A stretch of DNA of 64,000 nucleotides from Clostridiales bacterium (GCA_022508375.1 JAFLVJ010000001.1:130857-194856), one strand, 5' to 3'. Positions 42,363-51,465 are shown, counted from the stretch's first letter. Notes: generated by a model not told the origin, from the letters alone. Numbers and translations: made by a program.

Positions 42363-44408
42363 TTACTCGCTCTTTGTCCAAAGATATTGACAATAAGTAT
42401 CCGTTACACCATCTATAAATTTATCGTAATTGACTGTTATTTGCTCGCTTGTTCCGTCGGGCAAACTCAGTGTCCACTCTTTCGGTAAAGATCCGGTTTT
42501 TATTTGAAGTTTCGCGCAACATGCAAAGGCATACGGACGTATCTCCTTCAAATAATCCATAGTTAAGGAAAGTGCCCTTAGCTCCACACATCCGTAAAAG
42601 GCGTTGCTACCTATCGAATCAAGAAAACATCCATGTAAGTTAACGGTTGTCAATCTGGTAAAATTTATAAATGCGTTATCCGGTACGTTGGATATGCCGT
42701 CGGAAATATGCACGACGTTCACGTCATTGGCGTATTTACTCCAAGGATATTCCTCGCTGTCCGGTATTTGTCCGTTACCGTATATTTCCAAATGGTAACC
42801 AACTTTCGATGAATACGCATCGACACCTTTTGTTACCAAAAAATATATATCGTCACCTATATCGCCACTATCCACCGCCCAACTTGCGTCGGTGCTTTGT
42901 TTTATCGTGTGAGTGTATTTGCCCCAGTGGTCGTGCCAGGTAATCGTCCAGCCTGTCTTTGCGCTACCGTTTACGAAGTCGTATTCTACGCGACTCAGCT
43001 TATAACTACCGTCGGAGTAAAAGTTCTTTGCCCACAGTACAACGTTGTCAGGCGTATTACCAAATTTAATCTCGTCAGGATCGAAACTTACGTTTTGTTT
43101 TCTTTTGCCTTCCACGTTCCACTTGGCTTCGTTGTATTTTCCAACGCTATAACACGAGTCGTACTCAACATTTTCCACAACTCCACTTTGATATTCAACA
43201 GAGGTGATGAGCACCTCTATATACTTAAATTGCATTTCGTTTAGTGCTTTTTTTAATTTGGCGTATTTATTAAGCAACAAAAGCAGATCCGACGCGCTGA
43301 ACGAATCATTATTCAAAAATTCTTGCAGGCGCAAGTTGTCGATTTCATCTTCCGTGCGCAGGATACTTTTTACAAGCCTTCCCGCCTTGGGCGAAAGGTA
43401 GTACATGGCGCCGCTTGCTGCTTCGCAATTTGGCTTCAATCCGATAAGTCTGCATAGCCTGTCTTTATCAACGTCCATTGGCTTGCCGAGAACTTCTATA
43501 GCCTCGTTAGCTGCATGCCATACTTTAACACGACTTACTCTTGCCGCGCTGAATTTGTTTCCAACGGTAGTCGGAAGAACCGCCGAAAGCGCTACTCCTA
43601 CTATCAACACGCACGCCACGACAATTGCAACCACCTTGTGTAGCCTAAACCATTGTCTAATTGCCTGTTTGCGTTGCGCTTTGTCGGCGTTGTATTCCTT
43701 GAATACGCCGTTGAAGTAGAAATCCAACGTTACGACGCCTGCGTGCAACAACATGGTTACACCCGTCAGTATTGCAACGAGCAACACAATTTTACCGCTT
43801 TCCAATCCCGATTCGGGACACACGCCGATAAGACACATCACGCACACAAAAACGCCTATATACATTGCAAAACAACACAGGTTGGCAATGAAATTGGCTT
43901 TTTTACTTGCAAAGCGCTGCAAGAAGGCAAGCGGAACGATATACACCCCTGCAATAACGCCCAAGGATATAAGCGCCTCGATAGTTGGTTGCAACTCGTA
44001 CACAATACCGCTACCGAACCACTGATACAGGTTGTTGCTTGATTCCTTGATAAGCGGCGCGTCGTACAACGCCCACAGCAGTAACGCCCACAGCGAGTAC
44101 AGCGCCAACGGCGCAAACCTTATCACGTTGCAAAACAATCTACCTGCCTTTTGCGACCCTTCGACGGATATACTAGTTGTCGAAACCTGTTGCGGCTCGA
44201 CAATATCTTCGCGAACCAAGTAATCCAGCGAGCAATGTAACAGCGTACTTAGCCTAATGAGCTTGTCCGTTTCGGGGTATGCTACGTCGCTTTCCCACTT
44301 ACTTACCGACTGTCGCGATACACCAAGGATATCCGCAAGCTGTTCCTGCGTGTAATTATTTTGTTTTCTTAGCTGCGAAAGTTTTTCGCCTAACGACATA
44401 TCCAACAC
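42363..44408 (-). CDS. membrane-anchored XRE-family regulator with extracytoplasmic leucine-rich domain
   Basis: 681-aa protein with an unusual architecture. Residues 5-60 are an XRE helix-turn-helix (KLSQLRKQNNYTQEQLADIL, VSRQSVSKWES). Five hydrophobic segments (about 92-114, 135-160, 172-197, 205-230, 254-276) follow, so the long C-terminal part (about 280-681) should be outside. There, at about 545-630, are BspA-type leucine-rich repeats: VVHISDGISNVPDNAFINF, LTTVNLHGCFLDSIGSNAFY, LRALSLTMDYLKEIRPYAFA. This layout suggests an outside sensor controlling DNA binding at the membrane. The direction of the topology and the signal are inferred. An upstream GGTG-type ribosome site is weak; MSLGEK (residue 4) is an alternative start. 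Confidence 0.8.
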   Translation of the reverse strand: MLDMSLGEKLSQLRKQNNYTQEQLADILGVSRQSVSKWESDVAYPETDKLIRLSTLLHCSLDYLVREDIVEPQQVSTTSISVEGSQKAGRLFCNVIRFAPLALYSLWALLLWALYDAPLIKESSNNLYQWFGSGIVYELQPTIEALISLGVIAGVYIVPLAFLQRFASKKANFIANLCCFAMYIGVFVCVMCLIGVCPESGLESGKIVLLVAILTGVTMLLHAGVVTLDFYFNGVFKEYNADKAQRKQAIRQWFRLHKVVAIVVACVLIVGVALSAVLPTTVGNKFSAARVSRVKVWHAANEAIEVLGKPMDVDKDRLCRLIGLKPNCEAASGAMYYLSPKAGRLVKSILRTEDEIDNLRLQEFLNNDSFSASDLLLLLNKYAKLKKALNEMQFKYIEVLITSVEYQSGVVENVEYDSCYSVGKYNEAKWNVEGKRKQNVSFDPDEIKFGNTPDNVVLWAKNFYSDGSYKLSRVEYDFVNGSAKTGWTITWHDHWGKYTHTIKQSTDASWAVDSGDIGDDIYFLVTKGVDAYSSKVGYHLEIYGNGQIPDSEEYPWSKYANDVNVVHISDGISNVPDNAFINFTRLTTVNLHGCFLDSIGSNAFYGCVELRALSLTMDYLKEIRPYAFACCAKLQIKTGSLPKEWTLSLPDGTSEQITVNYDKFIDGVTDTYCQYLWTKSE

Positions 44409-44563
44409 CTCCGTTGGTTTTTATCTGCCCTTATTTTACCTTAAAAGAAAGCATTTTTCCACCATTTTGCAGTTTCTTTATGTAAACTTTCGGTTGCATT
44501 TCGCTTGAGTGTTGCACTAAAAACGGCTGTTTGAATCAGATGTGCGCAATATGTTGTATTTAT

Positions 44564-44592
44564 TTGACTGTAAAAATAGATGGTTGTATAAT
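44564..44592 (+). promoter_or_regulatory. promoter of typA
   Basis: TTGACT (44564-44569), 17-bp spacer, TATAAT (44587-44592), about 31 bases before the start codon. Confidence 0.8.
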
Positions 44593-44623
44593 TATAAGGT
44601 TAATTTGACAATATGGAGAAAAT

Positions 44624-46447
44624 ATGCAAAGAGAAAACGTACGAAACATTGCAATAATTGCCCACGTTGACCACGGCAAGACAACGCTTGTCGATCAATT
44701 ACTTAAGCAAAACGGCGTATTCCGCGCAAATGAAACTGTTATGGAACGCGTCATGGACAGCAACGACATCGAGCGTGAGCGCGGCATAACGATTCTTGCC
44801 AAAAACACTGCCGTACACTACAAAGGCGTAAAAATCAACATCGTCGATACCCCGGGACACGCCGATTTCGGCGGTGAGGTTGAGCGCATACTGTCTATGG
44901 TGGACGGCGTACTGCTGCTTGTTGACGCTATCGAAGGTTGTATGCCCCAAACAAGATACGTACTGAAAAAGGCGCTTGGTTTGGGCAAAAAAGCGCTTGT
45001 TGTTGTCAACAAGGTAGATAAGGGCGAATTCAACGAGCACGACTTGCGCGAACAGATAATGGAACTGTTCATGGAACTGGGCGCAAACGACGATCAATTT
45101 GATTTCAAGATAATATTTGCCTCGGCAAAACAGGGCTGGGCAAGTACCGACCTAAACTCACCTTCCACCAATATGCAACCGTTATTGGATGCAATACTGT
45201 CCGAAATTCCCGCGCCTGTTGGCGTAATCGACGCAGGCTTGCAACTACTTATATGTAACATTGACTACGACGAGTACGTCGGACGTATAGGTATCGGTAA
45301 GGTTAATCGCGGTACGATTAACGTCGGACAACCCGTAATGCTGTGCCACCGAGACGGTTCTTTCAATACAGCTAAGGTCACTAGACTGTACCAGTACGAG
45401 GGTTTAAAGCGCGTAGAGTGCGAAAGTGGTTTTATGGGCGACATCGTTGCTGTAAACGGTATTGCGGACATGAACATAGGCGAAACAATCTGCTCTATCG
45501 CCTGTGTGGAACCGTTGCCCTTTGTAAGCATTGACGAACCGACGGTCAGCATGCTGTTCAAGGTAAACGACAGCCCCTTTGCAGGCAAGGAAGGTAAATA
45601 CGTTACAAGCAGACACCTTCGCGCAAGGCTTTTCCGCGAAGTGGAAACAAACGTATCCATGCGTGTGGAGGAGACGGACTCCGCCGATTGCTTTAAGGTG
45701 TTCGGGCGTGGCGAACTGCACCTGTCCATATTGATTGAAAATATGCGCCGTGAAGGGTACGAATTTCAAGTGTCCCGTCCGCACGTGATATTTAAGGAAA
45801 TAAAGGGCGTAACCTGCGAACCTATCGAATATCTCGTTGTAGAAGTACCCGACGCATACGTAGGTAGCGTCATGAATAAACTCGGCGCACGCAAGGCGGA
45901 GCTTATCAACATGTCGCCCGACAACCAAGGCGGCACCAAGTTGGAGTTCAAGATACCCTCACGCGCTTTGTTCGGATATCGCAGTGAACTGTTGACAGAC
46001 ACCAAGGGCTTCGGCGTGATGAGTAGCGTATTGGATAGCTACGAGCCATACAAGGGCGAAGTTATCGAACGCACTCGCGGTAGCCTTGTATGTTGGGAGG
46101 ACGGCGTAACGACAAGCTACGGACTGTTCAACGCGCAAGAGCGTTGCCGTCTGTTTGTTGGTGTTGGACTTCCCGTTTACGCCGGAATGATTGTCGGTGA
46201 AAACAGCCGTGAAGATGACATAACGGTAAACGTATGCAAGACAAAACACCTTACAAACAACCGTGCAAGCGGCTCAGAAGAGGCGTTAAAGCTCACTACT
46301 CCTACCATTTTAAGCCTTGAACAGTGCTTGGAATTCATCAGCGACGACGAACTTGTGGAAGTAACGCCCACATCAATTCGACTTCGCAAGCAGATACTCG
46401 ACCACTCGGAGCGTATGCGCATATGGGCGCGCAACAATAAAAAGTAA
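44624..46447 (+). CDS. typA: ribosome-associated translational GTPase TypA/BipA
   Basis: EF-G-like GTPase, 607 aa, used in ribosome assembly and stress. G1 AHVDHGKTTLVDQLL, switch I DIERERGITIL, G3 DTPGHADFGGEV, G4 VVNKVDKG; later EF-G-like domains and the TypA-specific C-terminus (SLEQCLEFISDDELVEVTP). TATGGAG precedes the ATG. Single gene with promoter and terminator. Confidence 0.97.
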   Translation: MQRENVRNIAIIAHVDHGKTTLVDQLLKQNGVFRANETVMERVMDSNDIERERGITILAKNTAVHYKGVKINIVDTPGHADFGGEVERILSMVDGVLLLVDAIEGCMPQTRYVLKKALGLGKKALVVVNKVDKGEFNEHDLREQIMELFMELGANDDQFDFKIIFASAKQGWASTDLNSPSTNMQPLLDAILSEIPAPVGVIDAGLQLLICNIDYDEYVGRIGIGKVNRGTINVGQPVMLCHRDGSFNTAKVTRLYQYEGLKRVECESGFMGDIVAVNGIADMNIGETICSIACVEPLPFVSIDEPTVSMLFKVNDSPFAGKEGKYVTSRHLRARLFREVETNVSMRVEETDSADCFKVFGRGELHLSILIENMRREGYEFQVSRPHVIFKEIKGVTCEPIEYLVVEVPDAYVGSVMNKLGARKAELINMSPDNQGGTKLEFKIPSRALFGYRSELLTDTKGFGVMSSVLDSYEPYKGEVIERTRGSLVCWEDGVTTSYGLFNAQERCRLFVGVGLPVYAGMIVGENSREDDITVNVCKTKHLTNNRASGSEEALKLTTPTILSLEQCLEFISDDELVEVTPTSIRLRKQILDHSERMRIWARNNKK

Positions 46448-46482
46448 AAAAAGCTGACAGAAATTTCTGTCAGCTTTTTTGT
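46448..46482. terminator. bidirectional intrinsic terminator after typA
   Basis: Near-perfect stem AAGCTGACAGAAA / TTTCTGTCAGCTT (46451-46476), with A-run before and T-run after; between convergent genes. Confidence 0.9.
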
Positions 46483-46487
46483 TAGAT

Positions 46488-47003
46488 TTAGTCCCAGTTT
46501 AATTGTTGCAAGATTTCGCCGTTGGCGAGTTTTAGTATTATACCCTGTTCGTCGATTGTTACGTAATTGGGTGTGCCGTCGCGTGGACGGGATAGCGAAC
46601 CGACGTTGGCAACATACAGTCCGTTATACAGGCGAAGACGTCCAACGTGTGAATGTCCGTGAATAAGCGCGTCACCCTCTTGCAGTAACGGAGGAATACG
46701 CATACTGTTATAGCGATCACCGTGCGTAAAAAACAACTTTCTTCCGAAGTGGTACATGATTGCATTGTCTTCCATTTCACAGGGAAGAAAACTTTGAGCA
46801 GTTGCATAGTCGTTGTTGCCCTTGACAAGGTACAGCACGCCGTCCAGTTTGCTTACAAGCTCGGCAGCATCTTTCGGATTGTTCCATCCGAACAAATCTC
46901 CGCACACTACCGTTTTGTCAGGATGTTCGCGCTTGGATATTTCTATCGCCTGTTGCAAACCGCTAACGCTACCGTGAAAATCTGCAAATACCAATATTTT
47001 CAT
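46488..47003 (-). CDS. YfcE/MJ0936-family metallophosphodiesterase
   Basis: Calcineurin-like phosphoesterase of 171 aa. Metal ligands: FADFHGSV, VCGDLFGWN, VKGNNDYA, FTHGDRY and GHSHVG, in family order. Such enzymes hydrolyse phosphodiesters; the biological substrate is not known. The first D-x-H motif has FADFHG in place of the usual SDxHG. Overlaps yhbY by one base and is translated from the same mRNA. Confidence 0.88.
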   Translation of the reverse strand: MKILVFADFHGSVSGLQQAIEISKREHPDKTVVCGDLFGWNNPKDAAELVSKLDGVLYLVKGNNDYATAQSFLPCEMEDNAIMYHFGRKLFFTHGDRYNSMRIPPLLQEGDALIHGHSHVGRLRLYNGLYVANVGSLSRPRDGTPNYVTIDEQGIILKLANGEILQQLNWD

Positions 47004-47296
47004 CAGATTTCAATATGTTCGATATTTTCTTTGTCGCTGCGCTTATACACAACAAAGCGGTTGCCAATCGCCAGTACCGGTTCGCACTTCAACAGTTCGC
47101 ACACTTCGGCGCACATTGTTTTAGCGGAAAGTTCGCAGCTCTTTAGGGCGGCAACCTTTACCAACTCGTGATGATACAGCGCAACTTCTATTTCCTTGAC
47201 GATATTTTCCGTAAGTTCCCCTTTGCCCACTATTACCGCAGGCTTCAAGGTGTTTGCCATAGCTTTTAATTTACTTCTTTGTTTTGTCGTTATCAT
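47003..47296 (-). CDS. yhbY: CRM-domain ribosome assembly RNA-binding protein YhbY
   Basis: 97-aa CRM-domain protein associated with pre-50S particles. MITTKQRSKLKAMANTLKP, the GKGELT loop (about 25) and ALYHHELVKVA are typical. A ribosome site (GGATACAT) is weak. Upstream lies the 250-bp repeat element. Confidence 0.9.
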   Translation of the reverse strand: MITTKQRSKLKAMANTLKPAVIVGKGELTENIVKEIEVALYHHELVKVAALKSCELSAKTMCAEVCELLKCEPVLAIGNRFVVYKRSDKENIEHIEI

Positions 47297-47324
47297 AAAT
47301 GTATCCTTTACTTTAGATAATTCA

Positions 47325-47585
47325 CGCGCGTGTGGTCGGCTTTTTTAAAACATGTCCGACAAGTACGGGCGTGTACCGCGTTCCACGAACCTTCGCCAAA
47401 GGCGAACACTTGTCGTCATTGCGGGGGATGCTGGGGCATGCGGCTCCCCAGCGAAAGTCAAGTCAGATAAGGGCGTGCGTCACGCCCTTCCTTGTTAGCC
47501 CGACCGCGTGGATGCGTTAGCACACGAAGTGCAAGGTTGCAAGGCGTATGCCGCCGTCAACCAAGTCCACGTGCGTGTGGTCGGC
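47325..47585 (+). repeat. large multi-hairpin repeat element, copy A
   Basis: About 260 bp with the same sequence order as copy B (51147-51379, inverted). Marker blocks: GTCCGACAAGTACGGGCGTG, ACTTGTCGTC, AAAGTCAAGTCAGATAAGGG, TTCCTTGTTAG, ACGAAGTGCAAGGTTGCAAG, GCCGCCGTCAACC. Both ends carry CGTGTGGTCGGC. Hairpins: CGACAAGT/ACTTGTCG, GCTGGGG/CCCCAGC, AAGGGCGTG/CACGCCCTT and CGTGGA/TCCACG. Compared with copy B it has a 24-29-base insertion with its own hairpin (TTCGCCAAAGGCGAA). Its right end touches the obgE stop codon. It explains the 47297-47585 gap. No coding frame or transposase. Confidence 0.85.
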
Positions 47586-48848
47586 CTAATCTACAAATTC
47601 AAATTCGATTTCGCCAACAATTACCGTACTACCGTCGTGAGCTCCTCGTTTCCTTAGTTCGGCAATTACTCCGCGGTCCTTCAATACGCGTTGGAAATAG
47701 CGAAAACTGTCATAGTCATCCAAGTTGACCTTTCGCTTGAGCATTTCTACCAATCCACCCGTAACTTCGTAAACGTCCTCGTCCAACATTTCAATGTCGA
47801 AGTCGTCACTTTCTTCCTTTTGAAGCTTGACAGGGGTAAACTGCATCGGTTCAATAGGCGGCAACGTTTCAAGCGTCTTGGCTACCGCCACTATCAACTC
47901 ATCTACCCCTTCGTGGATAATTGTAGTCATGGGTATGACTTGGTACTTTTTGCCGTATTTCTTGTTGAAACGCTTCAGGTTCTCCTCCGAACACGGCATG
48001 TCCATCTTGTTGGCGACGACAATCATTGGCAACTCTTTCAAACGCTCATCGTAGCTGTAAATCTCGTTATTGATAAGTTCGAAGTCGGCTAGCGGGTCAC
48101 GATCTTCGCTTCCCGAAATATCCAAAACGTGCACAAGCAAGCGCGTACGCTCGATATGTCGCAAAAAACTATGCCCAAGTCCCGCGCCCTCGCTTGCGCC
48201 CTCGATAAGTCCGGGAATATCCGCCATGACAAAGGTCGTATCGTAGTACCGCACTACGCCAAGGTTTGGCGACAGCGTTGTAAAGTGATAATTGGCAATC
48301 TTGGGTTTAGCGTCGGACACAACGGACAAAAGGGTGCTCTTGCCCACGTTGGGAAATCCAACTAGTCCTACGTCTGCAATTGTTTTAAGTTCCAATGTAA
48401 CTTCGTACTGCTCCGTCTTTACGCCGTGCTCGGCAAACGCCGGGCTTTGTCTTCTCGACGTCTTGAAATGCCAGTTACCTCTGCCACCCTTGCCGCCAAC
48501 GAGAATTACTTCGCGCTGTCCGTCCTCGAACATGTCCGCAATTATTTCACCGTCGGCATTTTTCACAACGGTACCGACGGGCACCTTAACTACGACGTCC
48601 GAGCCCTGCTTACCGAAGGAGCGCTGTCTTCCGCCGTTTTCGCCGTTGCCCGCCCTGAAATGCTTTTGATAATGGAAGGCGTTTAGGGTATTTTCCGACG
48701 TGGTAGCAACAAATACGACGTCGCCGCCTTTACCGCCGTCACCGCCGTCCGGTCCACCGTTGGGAACGTATTTTTCCGTATGCAGGCTTGCCGACCCGTT
48801 TCCGCCGTCACCTGCCTTGATATAAATTTTTACTTTGTCAATGAACAT
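47586..48848 (-). CDS. obgE: Obg-family GTPase
   Basis: Ribosome-assembly and growth-control GTPase, 420 aa. The glycine-rich Obg fold (VKIYIKAGDGGNGSASL, GGPDGGDGGKGGDVVF) is followed by the G domain: GFPNVGKSTLLSVVSDA, DIPGLIEGASEGAGLG, VANKMDM. An OCT domain ends the protein (about 345-420, VYEVTGGLVEMLKRKVNL). Its TAG stop is directly followed by repeat copy A. Lies 15 bp after the GltD-like gene. Confidence 0.96.
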   Translation of the reverse strand: MFIDKVKIYIKAGDGGNGSASLHTEKYVPNGGPDGGDGGKGGDVVFVATTSENTLNAFHYQKHFRAGNGENGGRQRSFGKQGSDVVVKVPVGTVVKNADGEIIADMFEDGQREVILVGGKGGRGNWHFKTSRRQSPAFAEHGVKTEQYEVTLELKTIADVGLVGFPNVGKSTLLSVVSDAKPKIANYHFTTLSPNLGVVRYYDTTFVMADIPGLIEGASEGAGLGHSFLRHIERTRLLVHVLDISGSEDRDPLADFELINNEIYSYDERLKELPMIVVANKMDMPCSEENLKRFNKKYGKKYQVIPMTTIIHEGVDELIVAVAKTLETLPPIEPMQFTPVKLQKEESDDFDIEMLDEDVYEVTGGLVEMLKRKVNLDDYDSFRYFQRVLKDRGVIAELRKRGAHDGSTVIVGEIEFEFVD

Positions 48849-48863
48849 TTTGTATTCGTTTCC

Positions 48864-50129
48864 TTATTTGGATTTGGTGTAATCCTTCAGTATTAAGTGA
48901 GCTGCTTTCAACCCGTCCGATACAGCCTTAGCCACAGTGCTAGCGCCGAGAACGTCACCGCCAACGTACAGATTAAACCTAGGATTAAGCGGATTGTAAG
49001 GCTTGTTTAAATCCATCAGCCACTCGTAAAACGCACCGTAAATGTTGTCCTTATCGAACTTGGCGCCCAGTGCGGCTACCACTGCGTCACACTCCACGAC
49101 GGTCGTTTCCTCCGTAACAGTTAGTTTCGAGCGTCCGACAGATTCCGTTTTTGCAAGCGTCAACAGCAATTTATCACCGTTGCGCTCAAGTTTAGTCGGG
49201 GCAAGATTGTACCGGAAGTTTACCCCTTCGCTATACGCGTCCTCGATTTCCCTGTTGAAAGCAGGCATATCTTCGCGAGTGCGGCGATAGGCAACAGTAA
49301 CGTCAGCGCCATGACGCTTGGCAAGTCGCGCGCAATCCATTGCAGTGTTTCCTCCGCCGATAACCACAACAGTACCGCTGTGAGTTTGGCTTTTCAAAAA
49401 CATGTCGTACGGAGTAGCAAGTTCTTCTCCGTCAATTCCCAACTTGTACAGCACGCTTGCGCCCGTACCGATATACACAGCGTCGTACGTATCCGTCAGC
49501 TGTAACGCGTCCTTATATTGTTCACGTTGTACCTTTTTTTGCCAAGGATACCACTTTCGCACGAATATATCAATAAAGTTTACGTCCTTTTTTACAACGG
49601 TGAACTTTCCGTCAATGATACTGATAACGCGCTCGATTGCCTCGCGCGGCAGGCGAAAATCGGGAATCAACTTCAACGTAGATAACAACTCATCCCGTTC
49701 AAATAACGTGATATTAGCGCCTTGCTCGTATAGTTTAACGGCGCAAGTTATACCGCTAACGCCTCCGCCAACAATGGCGACGTTCATTCCGTTGCTTTTG
49801 CTGCCCTGACGGACCTTGCGCTCCACCTTATAAGGATTGGCGGCAAAAACCTGACGCTCCAATTCGCCCATTTGTACAGGTTGACCGCGCATGCCCATAA
49901 CACAACCGCCTTGACATTGCTGTTCATGCGGACAAACGTATCCGCATATTTCGCCAAAGGGATGACCGATGAGCTGTACCGCCTTGTCGTATTCGCCTTG
50001 CGAAACAAGTTGCAAAAAGGCGGGGATATCATTACCCACAGGACAAGCTTCACTGCAATGCGGAACTTTACATCCGAGGCAACGCTTGCTTTCGTCAATA
50101 TTTATGTTGTGAGTTGTTGTGTTACTCAA
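48864..50129 (-). CDS. GltD-like NADPH-dependent FAD/FeS oxidoreductase
   Basis: 421-aa flavoprotein of the glutamate synthase small-subunit family. N-terminal cysteine-rich part CLGCKVPHCSEACPVG and CGYVCPHEQQCQGGC for Fe-S clusters; FAD loop VAIVGGGVSGITCA (about 117); NADPH loop VVVIGGGNTAMDCARLAKRHGA; and GGDVLGASTVAKAVSDG at the C-terminus. The large GltB subunit is not adjacent, so it may act with another partner, as NfnB/SudA-like proteins do. It overlaps nth by 8 bp. Confidence 0.85.
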   Translation of the reverse strand: MSNTTTHNINIDESKRCLGCKVPHCSEACPVGNDIPAFLQLVSQGEYDKAVQLIGHPFGEICGYVCPHEQQCQGGCVMGMRGQPVQMGELERQVFAANPYKVERKVRQGSKSNGMNVAIVGGGVSGITCAVKLYEQGANITLFERDELLSTLKLIPDFRLPREAIERVISIIDGKFTVVKKDVNFIDIFVRKWYPWQKKVQREQYKDALQLTDTYDAVYIGTGASVLYKLGIDGEELATPYDMFLKSQTHSGTVVVIGGGNTAMDCARLAKRHGADVTVAYRRTREDMPAFNREIEDAYSEGVNFRYNLAPTKLERNGDKLLLTLAKTESVGRSKLTVTEETTVVECDAVVAALGAKFDKDNIYGAFYEWLMDLNKPYNPLNPRFNLYVGGDVLGASTVAKAVSDGLKAAHLILKDYTKSK

Positions 50130-50754
50130 CGTGATTCTCCTTGTAGTATTTGCACAAATGACTTACGTGACACTCGTTACACACAGGTCGTTGCGCCTTA
50201 CAAACGTATCTTCCGTGCAGCAATATGTAGTGGTGACTGTCCGCCCACTGCTCACACGGAATAGCTTGCATAAGTTGTTTTTCCGTATCAAGCACGTTTG
50301 TTGCACTAACTATTCCCAAACGGTTAGACACGCGAAAAACGTGTGTATCCACGGCAATGGCTTGTCCACCGAAAGCAACTGCGTACACGACGTTGGCAGT
50401 TTTCCTGCCAACGCCCGCAAGCGTTCGAAGCTCCTCAAGTGTATTGGGGACAACACCACCGTAGCGCGTGACAATATCCGTTGCCATGTCCTTCAGGTAC
50501 GTTGCCTTGCTGTGATAAAAGCCACAAGAGCGGATAAGTTCTTCTATCCTTTCCAGTGGCAAAGCGGACATTGCTTCGGGAGTTGAAGCAACTTCAAACA
50601 GCGCGGGCGTAACCTGATTTACGCGCTTGTCCGTGCATTGCGCGGAAAGAATTACCGCAACAAGTAACTCAAAGGGCGAGTTGAAATTCAGCTCGCTCTT
50701 AGGGTTAGGGAAGTCCTGTGCAAGAATATCCAAAATAGCCTTTGTATTATTCAT
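50122..50754 (-). CDS. nth: endonuclease III (DNA glycosylase/AP lyase)
   Basis: Base-excision repair enzyme for oxidised pyrimidines, 210 aa from ATG 50754 (MNNTKAILDIL). An ATG at 50811 is possible; neither has a clear ribosome site, but family proteins begin near the preferred one. HhH motif LAGVGRKTANVVYAVAF with catalytic Lys, VDTHVFRVSNRLG with catalytic Asp, and the 4Fe-4S ligands in CKAQRPVCNECHVSHLC are intact. Confidence 0.95.
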   Translation of the reverse strand: MNNTKAILDILAQDFPNPKSELNFNSPFELLVAVILSAQCTDKRVNQVTPALFEVASTPEAMSALPLERIEELIRSCGFYHSKATYLKDMATDIVTRYGGVVPNTLEELRTLAGVGRKTANVVYAVAFGGQAIAVDTHVFRVSNRLGIVSATNVLDTEKQLMQAIPCEQWADSHHYILLHGRYVCKAQRPVCNECHVSHLCKYYKENHVE

Positions 50755-50878
50755 GGTGTCACTCGGGAATTGCGTGCAAAACAGTTTCACTTCTGCCACT
50801 GTTGCATGCACATCAATTATTTTACTGGTATTTAAATATATTATATCCTACTTGTATGTTTAAATCAACAGTTTGCAG

Positions 50879-51130
50879 TTAAATTCGCGCGACGGTATTT
50901 CCGTTAAACGTGGATTTTACGACAAAAAATCCGACAAACGTTTCGCCGTTTGCAAGCGTCTGACGGACGCGAGGAAAAACGCTTTTGTCAAACTTTACAG
51001 ACAGTCCGCAACCGACGTTTGCGCTTCTCGGGGTGGAAACAAGCGCGCATGTGACACCGTTATTAAGCAAATAATTGTACGCTCTTATCGATACGCTTCT
51101 TGATCTATATACAGCGATAATGTATTCCAT
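50879..51130 (-). CDS. DUF3343 protein (putative Se/S carrier-like)
   Basis: 83-aa protein from ATG 51130, which follows AAGGAGTTTGTT; the longer frame to 51229 runs into repeat copy B and is rejected. MEYIIAVYRSRSVSIRAYNY and LVSTPRSANVGCGLSVKF match the DUF3343 family, with the conserved Cys in the NVGCGL segment. DUF3343 genes often lie near cysteine desulfurases and selenium genes, and a desulfurase is divergent here across copy B. A sulfur-relay role is inferred. Confidence 0.8.
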   Translation of the reverse strand: MEYIIAVYRSRSVSIRAYNYLLNNGVTCALVSTPRSANVGCGLSVKFDKSVFPRVRQTLANGETFVGFFVVKSTFNGNTVARI

Positions 51131-51146
51131 AACAAACTCCTTATGT

Positions 51147-51379
51147 AAAGCCGACCAAACGTGGGTGAACTGGGTTGACGGCGGCTCACGCCTTGCAACC
51201 TTGCACTTCGTGAAGCTTACGCTTTTCACCCAGTCGGACTAACAAGGAATGGCGCGACACACGCCCTTATCTGACTTGACTTTCGCCAGGGAGTCGCATA
51301 CCCCGGCATCCCCCCGCAAGGACGACAAGTTCGGTACACGCCCGTACTTGTCGGACGTTAGTTTGAAAGCCGACCAAAA
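51147..51379 (-). repeat. large multi-hairpin repeat element, copy B (inverted to copy A)
   Basis: About 233 bp, on the minus strand collinear with copy A. Stem sequences differ but remain paired: GCCGGGG/CTCCCTGGC where A has GCTGGGG/CCCCAGC, and GGGTGAA/TTCACCC where A has CGTGGA/TCCACG. Both ends carry TTTGGTCGGCTTT. It lies between the divergent DUF3343 and desulfurase genes, in place of an ordinary promoter region, and with flanks fills the 51131-51465 gap. Confidence 0.85.
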
Positions 51380-51465
51380 GCGCAATTATCCATGTCATAT
51401 GAAATGAACTTCCCCATAAAATATACTACTATCTTTTATTAAAAAAAGTGTATGGAGAACGAACT

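Noticed and set aside
44699-46249. Several minus-strand frames across 44.7-46.2 kb
   Set aside because: All are antisense to typA, which has complete GTPase motifs, and they have no ribosome sites.
47325-51379. Composite transposon bounded by inverted insertion sequences
   Set aside because: The inverted repeats have no transposase and the genes between are conserved housekeeping genes, so independent insertion of two small elements is simpler.
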